64,000 nucleotides of DNA from Gemmatimonadota bacterium (lineage in GTDB: Bacteria; Gemmatimonadota; Gemmatimonadetes; Gemmatimonadales; Gemmatimonadaceae), in contig JAJTHG010000001.1 in NCBI GenBank assembly GCA_021298835.1, positions 1 through 64,000 on the forward strand, in the 5' to 3' direction. Shown here in pieces: positions 1 to 9,287 of the stretch (positions are counted from its first letter, which is position 1; each line of letters starts with the position of its first letter). Made by a program: the position numbers and the translations under genes. The notes beneath the pieces were generated by a model. It was given only the letters and a program-made list of their open reading frames with translations. It did not search any database and had not been told where the DNA came from.

Positions 1-2226
1 GACCCCGAGGAACTCGTCGTTGCCGGAGACCGGCAAGGGGGGGCGTTCCGAGACGCGGTCGCCGGCCCCGAGTTGCCCGAACTCGTTGCGGCCCCAGCAG
101 AGCAACCGACGGTCGCTCTGGCGTATGGCGCAGGCGTGGTCTCCTCCGACCGCGAGCGCGGTGAAGACCGAGTCACCACCCGGCGCGTTGATCGGACGCG
201 GGACGGGATCGGGCGCGACCGGACCCCGCCCCAGCTGTCCGCCGTGTCCTCGACCCCAGCAGTACACGACGCCGTTGCGGTTGAGGGCGCACGCGTGCCC
301 ATCCCCGACGCCCACAGCCCGCCACCGCTCCACCGAGCGGACGCCCACAGGAGACAGTTGCACCGGAACGGAGGAGAAAGAGAACACGGAGGATGCGTTC
401 GAGCCGAAACACCAATGGTTGAAACGGTCTCCGCCCACTGGCGCCCGAAGGCAGGTGACGTTGGCTGCCGCCCCCGCCAATTCCACACCGGGCTGCAGCG
501 TGCGTGACGGGGTCGGGCTGGCACTGAAGCCAAGCGCATCAGCGAACAGTTGGCCGCGTCGGTTGTCTCCCCAGCATTGCAGCAGCCGCGCGGTGTTGAG
601 GGCGCACGCATGTGCATCACCGGCCACGATCTGAGTCCACGTGCCGGCCAGCACCCCCACCTGCGTGGGGGCCAGCACGTCGGACGTCGTGCCGGTCCCC
701 GTCTGGCCCAGATGATTGCGCCCCCAGCACCAGACCCCGGCAGCCCCGGCGGCGATGCAGGTGAAGTCGCGCCCGGCGGCAATTGCGGTGGCGGAAGGAA
801 CCGACGGCACCGCCACGGGGACGGTCAGACTCGCGACGACGGAACCGACCTGCCCCTTCTCCCCAGCCCCCCAGCAATAGGTCGTGCCGGTGCCGCTCTC
901 GATCCCGCACACGTGTTTCTCGCCCACCGCCAGCGCTACCCATTGCCGCCCGCCGGCGACCGCCTGACGGCTCGTCTCGCCGGGACTCGTCGTGCCTCGT
1001 CCCGTCTGCCCCGCGTCGTTGCGCCCCCAGCAGAAGGCCTCCGAATTGGTCGCGAGGGCGCAGATCGTACCCCCCGAGCCGACGAACAGCCGAGAGGTGA
1101 CGGCCGGTGGATCGAGCGGCACCGGTTGCGGGTCGCTCCGATTCCCGAATACCCCCAATTGCCCGAAACGCCCATCACCCCAGCAGACGGGCACGTCGTC
1201 GAGCACGCGTACGCCGCACGTATTGCCGCCACCGGCCGCGAGGACACGCATCGCCGGGACGGGAACGTTGCTCCAGTTGGCCTGCCAAGAAAAACTGCTT
1301 CCGAGCTGCGACTCGCCGAAGGAGCCGACGCACGCCACGGCCTGACCATCCAGCAGGCATGCGTGGGCATCACCCAGCGCCAACGCGCTGCCGTCGGTGA
1401 TCTGCTGGGCCGTCCCGAACGCCGAGATCGACCCGTTGCCCAGTTGCCCCTCGTCGTTCACTCCCCAGCACCAGAGCGACCCGTCCGCCCGCACGCCGCA
1501 TCCGCCGAACCCGCCGGTGGCGAAGCTCGAATAGCCGTCAGGACGCTCGAGCAGGCCGGCGTCGGACTCGTCGGCGAGATCCGCCGCGAGCAGCAGGCGG
1601 AAGGTGAAGCGCGCGACGGTCACCGGCACATCGAATGAGACGGACCCGAAGCTGGATTCCCCGGAGCGGAGCGGCACGGTGAATAGACTCCAGAACGGCT
1701 GCCCGGGCTGCGTGAATGTTCCCGTCCCGTTGGTGAGGGCAGGCTGCACCGTGCCGCTTCCCGACGTCACGGTGGGCCCCCCCACGACGCCGATTCGTAT
1801 GCCGACAGGGCCGGGCCCCTGCCCGTCGAGCGTCCCGACCATCTGGCCGGTCCGGTTGTCGAGAAACAATTGGTAGAAGACGCGGTTTCCGAAGATAGCG
1901 CTGAAATAGACCAGCGTCTCCAGGCCTCGGCCGGTGACGCCGAAGACGCGCACCGCCGCCTCCGCTGGTGTTACGCCGGACGCGCCGATCGGGGCCGTCG
2001 GCGCCCCCGCGACTGCCATCGCCATGGCTGCCTCCGCCGTGGTCGCCACCGATGGTGCGCCCGTGTTGCACGACACCGACACGCGGTCGCCGGCGCAGGT
2101 CAGCGCGACGGCCAGCACGCGCCGTTCGGGCTCGGGGGCGGTGAGTGGCTGGTGGTCCCGGCAGGCGGCAGCGGCGAGCAGCGCCACCCCCCAACCCGCA
2201 AGACGCGCCGCGTGAACGTCTCTCAT
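1..2226 (-). CDS. RCC1-repeat lipoprotein, C-terminus cut by window edge
   Basis: Open from an ATG at 2226 to the first base of the window, 742 codons with no stop, so the C-terminus lies outside. The N-terminus is a lipoprotein-like signal (hydrophobic LLAAAA before Cys22, a degenerate lipobox). Residues of roughly 50-240 form a beta-rich region of no recognised family. From about residue 240 to the edge there are about ten units of roughly 50 residues of the form CWG-x-N-x-x-GQLG, the blade signature of RCC1 (regulator of chromosome condensation) propellers; two units are degenerate (CVGSFGESQLG, CFGSNASS). The start overlaps the stop of the upstream Ig-like gene (ATGA), so the two are probably co-translated. 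Bacterial RCC1 lipoproteins are usually surface or periplasmic scaffolds of unknown ligand. Family call is firm; function is not known. Confidence 0.88.
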   Translation of the reverse strand, partial: MRDVHAARLAGWGVALLAAAACRDHQPLTAPEPERRVLAVALTCAGDRVSVSCNTGAPSVATTAEAAMAMAVAGAPTAPIGASGVTPAEAAVRVFGVTGRGLETLVYFSAIFGNRVFYQLFLDNRTGQMVGTLDGQGPGPVGIRIGVVGGPTVTSGSGTVQPALTNGTGTFTQPGQPFWSLFTVPLRSGESSFGSVSFDVPVTVARFTFRLLLAADLADESDAGLLERPDGYSSFATGGFGGCGVRADGSLWCWGVNDEGQLGNGSISAFGTAQQITDGSALALGDAHACLLDGQAVACVGSFGESQLGSSFSWQANWSNVPVPAMRVLAAGGGNTCGVRVLDDVPVCWGDGRFGQLGVFGNRSDPQPVPLDPPAVTSRLFVGSGGTICALATNSEAFCWGRNDAGQTGRGTTSPGETSRQAVAGGRQWVALAVGEKHVCGIESGTGTTYCWGAGEKGQVGSVVASLTVPVAVPSVPSATAIAAGRDFTCIAAGAAGVWCWGRNHLGQTGTGTTSDVLAPTQVGVLAGTWTQIVAGDAHACALNTARLLQCWGDNRRGQLFADALGFSASPTPSRTLQPGVELAGAAANVTCLRAPVGGDRFNHWCFGSNASSVFSFSSVPVQLSPVGVRSVERWRAVGVGDGHACALNRNGVVYCWGRGHGGQLGRGPVAPDPVPRPINAPGGDSVFTALAVGGDHACAIRQSDRRLLCWGRNEFGQLGAGDRVSERPPLPVSGNDEFLGV

Positions 2227-5200
2227 GGCGACGCTCCGGAAGTGATGTTCGGGAAAATCGTTCCCGTGATGGTGAACAGCCGGGAGGCGCCACCCGCAGT
2301 GAACGTCATGGTGTTCGGCCCCGGGTTGGTGCCGACCTGGAACGAGACGGTCACGCGTCCGTTCGCGTTCGTCTGGAAGGTTTGCGTCGGCAGCGTGATG
2401 ATCCCTCCGACGCTGTCGGGTTGCGTGTTCGTCACGGTCACCGTGGCGTCGCGAATCGGTGTCCCCAGCGCGTCAACCAGCGTGGCCGATACGCTCGCCG
2501 AGGTACCGACCTGCTGGGGGACAAGCACTTGGCTGAAGAAGTCCACGAAGGCCGCCGGCGCACCCCAGCCCGCCGCCGTGAGCGTCACCGGTGCCGCGTC
2601 CGGTGCCGAAGCGATGATCAGGTGCAAGCCCGGCGTCGCGGACAGGGCGAAGGGGCCGGGCAGCACCGCCACGCCGTCCGGGTTGGTGACGGCGCTGCCC
2701 GCCGCCTGTCGGTTCCCCAGCGGGTCAACACGTTCGAAGGTCACGGTCGTCCCGACCACCACCCCTCCGAGTGCGTCGGTGAGTACCACCGACGGCAGGT
2801 CCCCGAGCGTGGTGCCGGCCGGGCCGCGTGCGCCGTCGTTCGCGAGGGGCCGAAGCACCCGCTGGCTGCCCTGTGCCTGACCGGTGACGTTGAGGACCAG
2901 AATCACGCTGGTGCCGCCGGCGAGGGACGCCTGAACGAGATACCGACCCGGGGTCCCCGGCGCACTGCCGCCCAACTGAGCGACGCCGTCGCTGTCCGTA
3001 CGCCGCACGAGGATCGTCCCGGTGATCGGTCCTCCGATTGCGACGACGTCGGGGGCCGACCACGTCATCGTCACCGGTGCGTCGGGCACGCGACTCTCGT
3101 TGGCGTCGTACACCGTGACCGACGCGCTGCTCGGCACCGCCGCACCCGCCGCCACCGTGATGGACTGCTGGGTCGCGGGCAGGAGCCGCGCAGGATCGCC
3201 CACCACCAACAGGAACGCACTGGTGCCAGTAACCGGACCCGACCCGACAACTGTCACGCTATATGGACCGGGCTCATCGCTGACGGCGAACGGCTCGATC
3301 GTCGCGTTCCCCGAGGCATCCGTCGTCAGGAACCCGCCGACGGAACCGACCTGGGACGAATCCGGCGCGATCAGCGAATAGAAGAAGCGCTCACCGGGAA
3401 CCGGGGTGCCACCCGCCGTCTGCGCCTGCACCACGATCGGGGTGGCGAACGGCTGACCCCGGCGCACCCGCTGATTGCCGCCGCTCAACACCACGAGTCG
3501 CGTCGCCACGAGCGCCTCGGTCGTGGCCGTGAAGTCGCGCACCAACGCTCCGCTCGTGGCCCGCAGCGTGTTGGTCCCGCCCGAGGGGCCGAGCGTCCAA
3601 CCGCCCACGGTCGCGATGCCGGCCGCGTCCGTGACCGGCGTCGCGCCGGTCACGCTGCCGCCGCCGGCCGTGACGGCGAAGGTGACGGTGACGCCCGGTA
3701 CGGGGTTCGAGAAGGCGTCCCGCACGCGCACCGACGGGGCGATCGCGACGGCTTGCCCGGCCTGGCCCACCTGAACGCCGTTCGTCGGCGCGACATAATC
3801 CATGACCGTCGGCGCACCCGGCGTCCCCGTCGCGGTGAACGAGACCGGCGACAGCGGACCGCTCGACGCGGACAGGGTGTTCGCACCGGCGGTCGTGCCG
3901 AGCGTCCAGCTCCCGACGCCGGCTCGACCGTTCGCATCCGTGGTGGCGCTGCTGCCGGTGACGCTGCCGCCCCCGCTCGCCACCGCGAACGTGACGTTCA
4001 CGCCAGCGACGGGATTTCCGTTGGCGTCGGTGACGAGGACACGCGGTGCCACGGCGACTGCCGTGCCGACCGTCGCGCTCTGCGCGTTCCCGGCGTCGAT
4101 CGCGAGGGTAGCCGCAGCGCCCGCGGTTCCGGTGACGCTGACGGTGGGGCCGGTCGCTGGGCCCGCCGAGGGGGAGAGCGTGTTCGCGCCCGCCAAGGCG
4201 GCCAGGGTCCAGCGACCCGGGGATGCGAGCCCCGCAGTGTCCGTCGTGGCGCTGCCGCGAACGACATTCCCCACCCGGCCTCCGAGCGTGAACGACACCG
4301 CGACGCCCGCCAGCGGTACACTCAGGTCGTCGGTGAGACGGTACACCAGCGAATCGGGCAGTATCCCCGACACCACCGCAGAAGTCGGCGGCGCACCGGC
4401 GACGACCGCGAGCGTGTTCGGCGGCCCGACGGTGATGTTCATGGGCCCACTGGACAGCGAGAGCGCACCGGACGTGAACACGAGCGTGCCACCGGTGCCC
4501 GGGCGCGACGCGCGCAGCCCGGTGAAGGTCGCGGTCGCGCCGACCGGCGACGCCGTCAGCGGACCGGTCAGGGTGGCCGTGCCGGGCCGCGTCCCGAACG
4601 CCACGGCGACCGGCTCCGAGAGGGTGGTGGCGTTGCCCAGCGCGTCCCGACCTTCGACGACGACCGTGAACGGCGCCTCGGCCCTGATCGCGCCCGGCGG
4701 CGCACCCGCGAACCCGAGGGCCGCGAGGACCCCCGCATTGGCCGTCTGCGTGAAGGTCACCGGCGGCAGGCCGGCAACGGTCGCGGTGAAGCCCTGCGCT
4801 CCCGCCACCGTCCCCAGCGTCGCGGTCGTCGAGGCGACACCGTTCGCGTCGGTGCGGACCGTCGTCTGCCCCACCGAGGCACCAGCGGCGAGCGCGGCGA
4901 AGACCACCGGCACGTTCGCCACCCCGAGCCCGTCGGCGGCGGTGACGACGACCCCCAGGGGCTGCGGCAGCGCGGTGGCGACCGTCGCCGACTGGGCATC
5001 GCCAGACGTGCGCGTGACGACGGTGGGCCGCGGCACGAAGAGAAGGGTCGTCTGGTCGGTCACCGAGGTGCCGAGCACGGTCCCCTGCACCGTGACCGAG
5101 CCGCGGCGAGACGGGGCGCGGACGAAGCCCGTCGTCCCCACCGTCACCTGCGGGTCGGACGTCGTGAGGTTCACGAAGAACGCTTGCACTTGCTGCGCCC

Positions 5201-5714
5201 CCGCCTGCGCCGTCGAGCGGAAGCGCACCGAATCACCGAACGTCAGGATCGTGTCGCGAGGCGCGATCGTCAGCGAGGTGACCGTCGCGCCGGGCCCCGC
5301 ATAGGTCGGCGGTGGGAACGCCGGCGAAGGATTCCCGGTGCCGAACGACACCGTGAGCGGTCCGCTCGTCTGGAAGAGGAGCGTCGTGGCGTTGAAGAGT
5401 CGGATCCCGGCCGTGAACTGCTCCGTCGGCGACGACAGGGGGATGTCGAGTTCGACCTGTACCGATTGCTGGCCAGCCGGGAAGTCGAAGGACCGCTCGA
5501 GGGCGACGCTCCCGCCGGTGCGCGTGATCCGCACGGTCCCGCGATCGACCTCGAGGCGTGAGCCGTCCGGCGCGACAAGACCCGCTTCGGGGGCGGCGAT
5601 GCTCAGCGATGCAGCCCGGATCGCGCGTGTCCCGGGGCCAAGGGCGTCGCGGCACGCGAGGCCGGCACCGAGGCACACGAGGGCGGCAAGCGCCAAGCGC
5701 CGCCGGCGACTCAC
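2223..5714 (-). CDS. Giant Ig-like repeat lipoprotein (Big_1/invasin-type modules)
   Basis: 1163 residues from a GTG at 5714, with a GAGGG-type ribosome site about 10 bases upstream. The signal MSRRRR plus a hydrophobic stretch ends at Cys22 (GLAC, an imperfect lipobox). The body is roughly ten beta-sandwich modules of 90-110 residues with the hallmarks of bacterial Ig-like group 1 domains: VTDANGNPVAGVNVTFAV-like openings, GGGSVTG turns, and a TDANG(R/V)A step before a W-T-L-G strand. Such modules build rigid stalks on adhesins and exported proteins. Likely outer-membrane anchored and periplasmic or surface exposed. First gene of a two-gene unit with the RCC1 lipoprotein, suggesting stalk and head act together. 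No enzymatic domain is visible. Confidence 0.88.
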   Translation of the reverse strand: MSRRRRLALAALVCLGAGLACRDALGPGTRAIRAASLSIAAPEAGLVAPDGSRLEVDRGTVRITRTGGSVALERSFDFPAGQQSVQVELDIPLSSPTEQFTAGIRLFNATTLLFQTSGPLTVSFGTGNPSPAFPPPTYAGPGATVTSLTIAPRDTILTFGDSVRFRSTAQAGAQQVQAFFVNLTTSDPQVTVGTTGFVRAPSRRGSVTVQGTVLGTSVTDQTTLLFVPRPTVVTRTSGDAQSATVATALPQPLGVVVTAADGLGVANVPVVFAALAAGASVGQTTVRTDANGVASTTATLGTVAGAQGFTATVAGLPPVTFTQTANAGVLAALGFAGAPPGAIRAEAPFTVVVEGRDALGNATTLSEPVAVAFGTRPGTATLTGPLTASPVGATATFTGLRASRPGTGGTLVFTSGALSLSSGPMNITVGPPNTLAVVAGAPPTSAVVSGILPDSLVYRLTDDLSVPLAGVAVSFTLGGRVGNVVRGSATTDTAGLASPGRWTLAALAGANTLSPSAGPATGPTVSVTGTAGAAATLAIDAGNAQSATVGTAVAVAPRVLVTDANGNPVAGVNVTFAVASGGGSVTGSSATTDANGRAGVGSWTLGTTAGANTLSASSGPLSPVSFTATGTPGAPTVMDYVAPTNGVQVGQAGQAVAIAPSVRVRDAFSNPVPGVTVTFAVTAGGGSVTGATPVTDAAGIATVGGWTLGPSGGTNTLRATSGALVRDFTATTEALVATRLVVLSGGNQRVRRGQPFATPIVVQAQTAGGTPVPGERFFYSLIAPDSSQVGSVGGFLTTDASGNATIEPFAVSDEPGPYSVTVVGSGPVTGTSAFLLVVGDPARLLPATQQSITVAAGAAVPSSASVTVYDANESRVPDAPVTMTWSAPDVVAIGGPITGTILVRRTDSDGVAQLGGSAPGTPGRYLVQASLAGGTSVILVLNVTGQAQGSQRVLRPLANDGARGPAGTTLGDLPSVVLTDALGGVVVGTTVTFERVDPLGNRQAAGSAVTNPDGVAVLPGPFALSATPGLHLIIASAPDAAPVTLTAAGWGAPAAFVDFFSQVLVPQQVGTSASVSATLVDALGTPIRDATVTVTNTQPDSVGGIITLPTQTFQTNANGRVTVSFQVGTNPGPNTMTFTAGGASRLFTITGTIFPNITSGASP

Positions 5715-5848
5715 GGGGACACGCCCTCACCCGTCGGCGGAGCACTCGATACGGCATTCATGACGGAGGCAATGTGCAGACAGGCGGCGCGGGCGTCAAA
5801 GTGCCCGCTAGCTTTGTAATCCATGTCACAGTTCGTCGTGCCCGCTTC

Positions 5849-6742
5849 GTGACGATCGCTCTTGTGGCCAACCCGGCCGCTGGCCGCGGGCGCGCTGGCC
5901 AGGCGATGGCGAGGGCCGAAGCCGCCCTGTCGGGGGCGGGCTCCGTGCGCGTCTTTGCCACCCGCGGGCCTGGCGACGAGCGTGCGCGAGCCCTCGAGGC
6001 CGCCGACTCGGGTGCCTCGGTGATCGCCCTCCTCGGCGGGGACGGCACGTGGGGCAATGCCGCCGGTGCCCTCGCCGCCCGCGGCATCAGGACCCCCGTC
6101 GCGCTGCTCGCCGCCGGTACCGGCAACGACTTCGCCAAGTCGCTCGCGCTCCCCGCCGCCGACTACCGCGCGACGGCGCGACTCGTGGCCGCGGGTGCGA
6201 CGCGGCGCGTGGACATGGGCGCGGTGGACGACCGGCCGTTCCTCAATGGTGCCGGGTTCGGTTTCGACGCCGTCGTCTGCGAAGCGCTTGCGCGGCCGAC
6301 CCGGCTGCGCGGCCCGCTGGTGTACGTCGCCACCGCCCTCCGCGAGCTGCTCACCTACCGCGGGCTGGACGTGGCCATCAACGGCGCGGCGCGGGGGCGT
6401 CGCCTGATGCTCGTCTTCTCGAACGGACGCTGGTTCGGGGGGACGTTCCGCATCGCCCCCGACGCCGACGTCGCCGACGGCCGGCTCGACATCTCGACGT
6501 ACGGGGACGTCCGGGGCCTCGCCCGCGTGCCGCTCTTCGCCCGCGCGATCCGCGGGACCCACCTGAGGCATCCCGCCGTCGCGACGTGGCGCGCGACGGA
6601 GACCCGGCTCGTCTTCGACGAGCCGCCCGTGTTCGAGGCCGACGGCGAATTCGCCCGGGCCCGGGGGTGCGAGGTGGTGGTGCGGACCTGGCCGGGCGCC
6701 CTGACCGTCGTGGCACCGAGCGCGACCGCCGCGCGTACGTAA
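5849..6742 (+). CDS. Diacylglycerol/lipid kinase family protein (YegS/BmrU-like)
   Basis: 297 residues from the GTG at 5849. The reading frame stays open far upstream, but that part is low-quality sequence antisense to the Ig-like gene, and homologues begin right at the (V)TIALVANPAAG strand. Seen: the nucleotide-binding GGDGT motif at about residues 63-67, AAGTGNDFA at about 88-96, and NGAGFGFDA further on, the ordered motifs of the DAGK catalytic domain; the C-terminal half is the usual beta-rich lipid-binding domain ending with an EADGE motif. Expected reaction is ATP-dependent phosphorylation of diacylglycerol or a related lipid at the inner membrane. A TAGCTT hexamer at 5809-5814 could be part of its promoter. 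Divergent from the Ig-like gene. Exact lipid substrate cannot be told. Confidence 0.85.
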   Translation: MTIALVANPAAGRGRAGQAMARAEAALSGAGSVRVFATRGPGDERARALEAADSGASVIALLGGDGTWGNAAGALAARGIRTPVALLAAGTGNDFAKSLALPAADYRATARLVAAGATRRVDMGAVDDRPFLNGAGFGFDAVVCEALARPTRLRGPLVYVATALRELLTYRGLDVAINGAARGRRLMLVFSNGRWFGGTFRIAPDADVADGRLDISTYGDVRGLARVPLFARAIRGTHLRHPAVATWRATETRLVFDEPPVFEADGEFARARGCEVVVRTWPGALTVVAPSATAART

Positions 6743-6745
6743 CCC

Positions 6746-7306
6746 ATGCATCCTCTGCGACTCCCCGCCCGGGCGCGCGTCCTCGGCACCCTCGTGGCCG
6801 TCGCCGCGTCGCCGCTCGCCGCCCAGCCGCGCGTCGGTGCCCCGGCGCCCGACTTCGCTATCGCCACCGTCACCGCGGGCGACGCCACGCCGCGCACGCT
6901 GACGCTCTCCGGCCTGCGCGGACGGATCGTCGTGCTCGCCTTCTTCCCGAAGGCCCGCACCAGCGGCTGCACCGCGCAAATGAAGGCCTACCGCGACCAG
7001 TACGGCGCGCTCTTCGGCACCGACTCGCTCGTGCAGGTCATCGGAATCTCCACCGACGACCCGCGCACGCTGGCCGCGTGGGCGACGGAACTCGGCACCC
7101 CCGTCACCTTCGGCGCGGACACCACCGATGCCGTCGGGAAACTCTACGCGGCCAAGATGCCGATCCTGCCGATCCACAAGCGGCACCTGATCGTCGTCGG
7201 CAAGGACGGCCGCATCGCGTGGGAGGCCCGCCCGTTCCGCGAGCTGGCGCAGCCCGCGTATGATTCCCTCGCCGCCGCGGTCCGCCGCGCGCGATCCGCC
7301 TCCTGA
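6746..7306 (+). CDS. Exported peroxiredoxin (AhpC/TSA family), first of a tandem pair
   Basis: 186 residues, starting 3 bases after the lipid kinase stop. An N-terminal hydrophobic signal (VAVAASPLAAQ) predicts export to the periplasm. The thioredoxin-fold core begins at APDFAI and carries the peroxidatic motif PKARTSGCT (P-x3-T-x2-C) with the catalytic Cys at residue 75. It is the only cysteine, so the enzyme would need an external reductant (1-Cys mechanism). Expected to reduce hydrogen peroxide or organic hydroperoxides in the envelope. Clear paralogue of the next gene, sharing FFP(K/R)ARTSGCT and EARPFR, hence an old tandem duplication. Probably in one operon with the lipid kinase, the second peroxiredoxin and glycerate kinase. 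Confidence 0.87.
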   Translation: MHPLRLPARARVLGTLVAVAASPLAAQPRVGAPAPDFAIATVTAGDATPRTLTLSGLRGRIVVLAFFPKARTSGCTAQMKAYRDQYGALFGTDSLVQVIGISTDDPRTLAAWATELGTPVTFGADTTDAVGKLYAAKMPILPIHKRHLIVVGKDGRIAWEARPFRELAQPAYDSLAAAVRRARSAS

Positions 7307-7329
7307 CCCCCCGACACCTCGACCCGCCC

Positions 7330-7869
7330 ATGCGCGCGCTCTTCGTCCTCGCGGCGACCGCCCTGCCGCTCGCCGCCCAGACCCCGCCCAAGGTGGGCGA
7401 CAAGGCCCCCGACTTCACGATCGGTACCGTCACGGCGGACAACGCGACTCCCACCCCGGTCTCGCTGGCGTCGCTCAAGGGCAAGACGGTGGTGATCGCC
7501 TTCTTCCCCCGGGCGCGCACGAGTGGCTGCACCGTGCAGTTGCAGACGTACCGCGACCGGTACGCCACGATGTTCAACGGCGGCAAGGACGTCGTGCTGC
7601 TCGCGATCTCCACCGACGCACCCGCGGACCTGCACGCGTGGGCGCGGGAGGCGAAGTTCCCCTTCCTGCTCGGCTCCGACGCCGACGGCGCGGTGGGCAC
7701 GCTCTTCGGCGCGTACATGCCGCAGAACCGGATGGACAACCGCATCCTCGCCGTCGTCGCCCCCGACGGGACGATCCGGCACGAGGCGCGGCCGTTCCGC
7801 GCGATGGGTCAGGACGACTACGTCGCGCTCGAGGCGGCGGTGGACCGCGTCAGCAGCGGCAAGCCCTGA
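7330..7869 (+). CDS. Exported peroxiredoxin (AhpC/TSA family), second of a tandem pair
   Basis: 179 residues. The start gives a short signal (MRALFVLAATALPLAAQ) with a clean A-x-A-Q end, so the product is probably periplasmic. The core has the PRARTSGCT peroxidatic motif with Cys67 as the sole cysteine. It has diverged strongly from its upstream paralogue but keeps the same length, the same active-site spacing and the EARPFR motif near the C-terminus. Same expected peroxidase role. Keeping two 1-Cys exported copies side by side suggests different partners or substrates rather than dosage alone (inference). Four bases separate its stop from the glycerate kinase GTG. Confidence 0.87.
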   Translation: MRALFVLAATALPLAAQTPPKVGDKAPDFTIGTVTADNATPTPVSLASLKGKTVVIAFFPRARTSGCTVQLQTYRDRYATMFNGGKDVVLLAISTDAPADLHAWAREAKFPFLLGSDADGAVGTLFGAYMPQNRMDNRILAVVAPDGTIRHEARPFRAMGQDDYVALEAAVDRVSSGKP

Positions 7870-7873
7870 CGCC

Positions 7874-9202
7874 GTGCGTCCTCTGCTGGAGGACATCTAC
7901 CGCGCCGCCGTGCTGGGGGCCGACCCTGCGGCGGCGACGGAGCAGGCAATCGCGGCGCTTCCGCTCGAGCGGGGGCGCCGCGTCTTCCTGATCGCCATCG
8001 GCAAGGCGGCGCACGTGATGGCCTCGGCCGCCGTCAAGGCGCTGGGCGAGCGCGGGCTCACCCCCGCCGGCGGCGTCGTGGTCGGCGCGCACGGGGAGGC
8101 GGCGCCGCACGTGATGCTCACGGCGGTGACGGGCGAACACCCGCTGCCGGGCCCGAACTCGTTCCGCGCGGCCGACCGGCTCGGCGAGCTCATCGGGCGC
8201 CTCGACGCGGACGACCAGGTGGTGGTGCTGCTCTCCGGCGGCGGCTCGGCGCTCGTCGGCGCCCCCGTCCCGGGCGTCGAGGGGGGCGACCTGATCGCCC
8301 TCAACGAAATGCTCCTGGGCTCGGGTGCCGACATCACGGTCATGAACTCCGTCCGCAAGCGCTTCTCGCGCTGGGCGGGCGGTCGGCTGGCCGAGGCGCT
8401 CGCGCCGTGCGCGGTGCACGTGCTGATGGTCTCCGACGTCCCCAACGACGACCCGACGTTCATCGCCTCCGGGCCGTGCGCGCCGGACGTGCTCACCGCC
8501 CGCGACGTGCGGCAGATGCTCGAGGAGCACGACCTGCTGCGCCGCCTGCCGGCACGGTGCGTGGCGTACCTCGAGCGGGTCGAGCGCGGCGAGGCACCGG
8601 AGACGCCGAAGCCGGGCGCCCCGGGCTTCGGCCGCGTGACGAGCAAGGTGATCCTCGGCAACCCGCACGCGCTGCGCGCGGGCGCCGCGCGGGCGACCGA
8701 GCTCGGGGTGATGCCGGTGGCGATCTCGCGCGAGCCGCTGCTCGGCGACGCGGCGGAGACCGCGCGGCGGCTGGTGGACGAGCTCGTGCACTTCCGCGAG
8801 GGCGGGCTGCTCGGCGTGCGCGATCCCGGGAAGTACGCGTGCATGCTCTGGGGCGGCGAGACGACCGTGCGGTTGGTGGACGAGACGTACGGCGCCGGCG
8901 GCCGCTGCCAGCACCTCGCGCTCGCGGCCGCGCGCGCCCTCAAGGAGCTCGGCGGCCTCGGCCGCGGCATCGCGATTCTCGCCGCGGGCACCGACGGACG
9001 CGACGGCCCGACCGACGCCGCCGGCGCGGTGGTGGACGCCGCGACATGGGACGCCATCCGGGCCGCAGGGCGCGACCCGGCGGCGCACCTCGCCGGCCGC
9101 GATGCGTTCCCGGCCCTCGACGCGGCGGGGGCGCTGCTGCGCACGGGGCACAGCGGGACGAACGTCCGCGACGTCGTCGTCGGGATGGTCGCGATCCGCT
9201 AG
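7874..9202 (+). CDS. Glycerate 2-kinase (type II, MOFRL family)
   Basis: 442 residues from the GTG at 7874, 4 bases after the previous stop; the frame is open further upstream only as a shadow of the peroxiredoxin. Length and motifs match type II glycerate kinases: AIGKAAHVMA near residue 40, GEHPLPGPNS, the LLSGGGSAL loop at about 120, VSDVPNDDP, ASGP, and the C-terminal MOFRL domain with GTDGRDGPTDAAGA and THSGTN-like HSGTNVRD. It phosphorylates D-glycerate with ATP to 2-phosphoglycerate in the cytosol, feeding glyoxylate, serine or hydroxypyruvate carbon into lower glycolysis. Neighbouring peroxiredoxins do not explain the pathway, so co-transcription may be incidental. Confidence 0.9.
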   Translation: MRPLLEDIYRAAVLGADPAAATEQAIAALPLERGRRVFLIAIGKAAHVMASAAVKALGERGLTPAGGVVVGAHGEAAPHVMLTAVTGEHPLPGPNSFRAADRLGELIGRLDADDQVVVLLSGGGSALVGAPVPGVEGGDLIALNEMLLGSGADITVMNSVRKRFSRWAGGRLAEALAPCAVHVLMVSDVPNDDPTFIASGPCAPDVLTARDVRQMLEEHDLLRRLPARCVAYLERVERGEAPETPKPGAPGFGRVTSKVILGNPHALRAGAARATELGVMPVAISREPLLGDAAETARRLVDELVHFREGGLLGVRDPGKYACMLWGGETTVRLVDETYGAGGRCQHLALAAARALKELGGLGRGIAILAAGTDGRDGPTDAAGAVVDAATWDAIRAAGRDPAAHLAGRDAFPALDAAGALLRTGHSGTNVRDVVVGMVAIR

Positions 9203-9275
9203 CGGGCGCGCCGCGAACGCCGCGGACCCGCGACACGGCGTTCCGTCGCGCCATCGTGCCCGGTCCCGATCGATG

Positions 9276-9281
9276 TAGGTT
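9276..9281 (+). promoter_or_regulatory. TANNNT -10-like element at the aguB start
   Basis: TAGGTT ends 6 bases before the aguB ATG. There is no Shine-Dalgarno between it and the start and no good -35 at 16-18 bases. This is the geometry of a leaderless or very short-leader promoter. Confidence 0.4.
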
Positions 9282-9287
9282 TCCCCG

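Noticed and set aside
2145-5561. 1138-codon open frame antisense to the Ig-like gene
   Set aside because: Arg/Gly/Asp-rich composition typical of a shadow frame in very GC-rich DNA; the minus-strand product has clear repeated domains.
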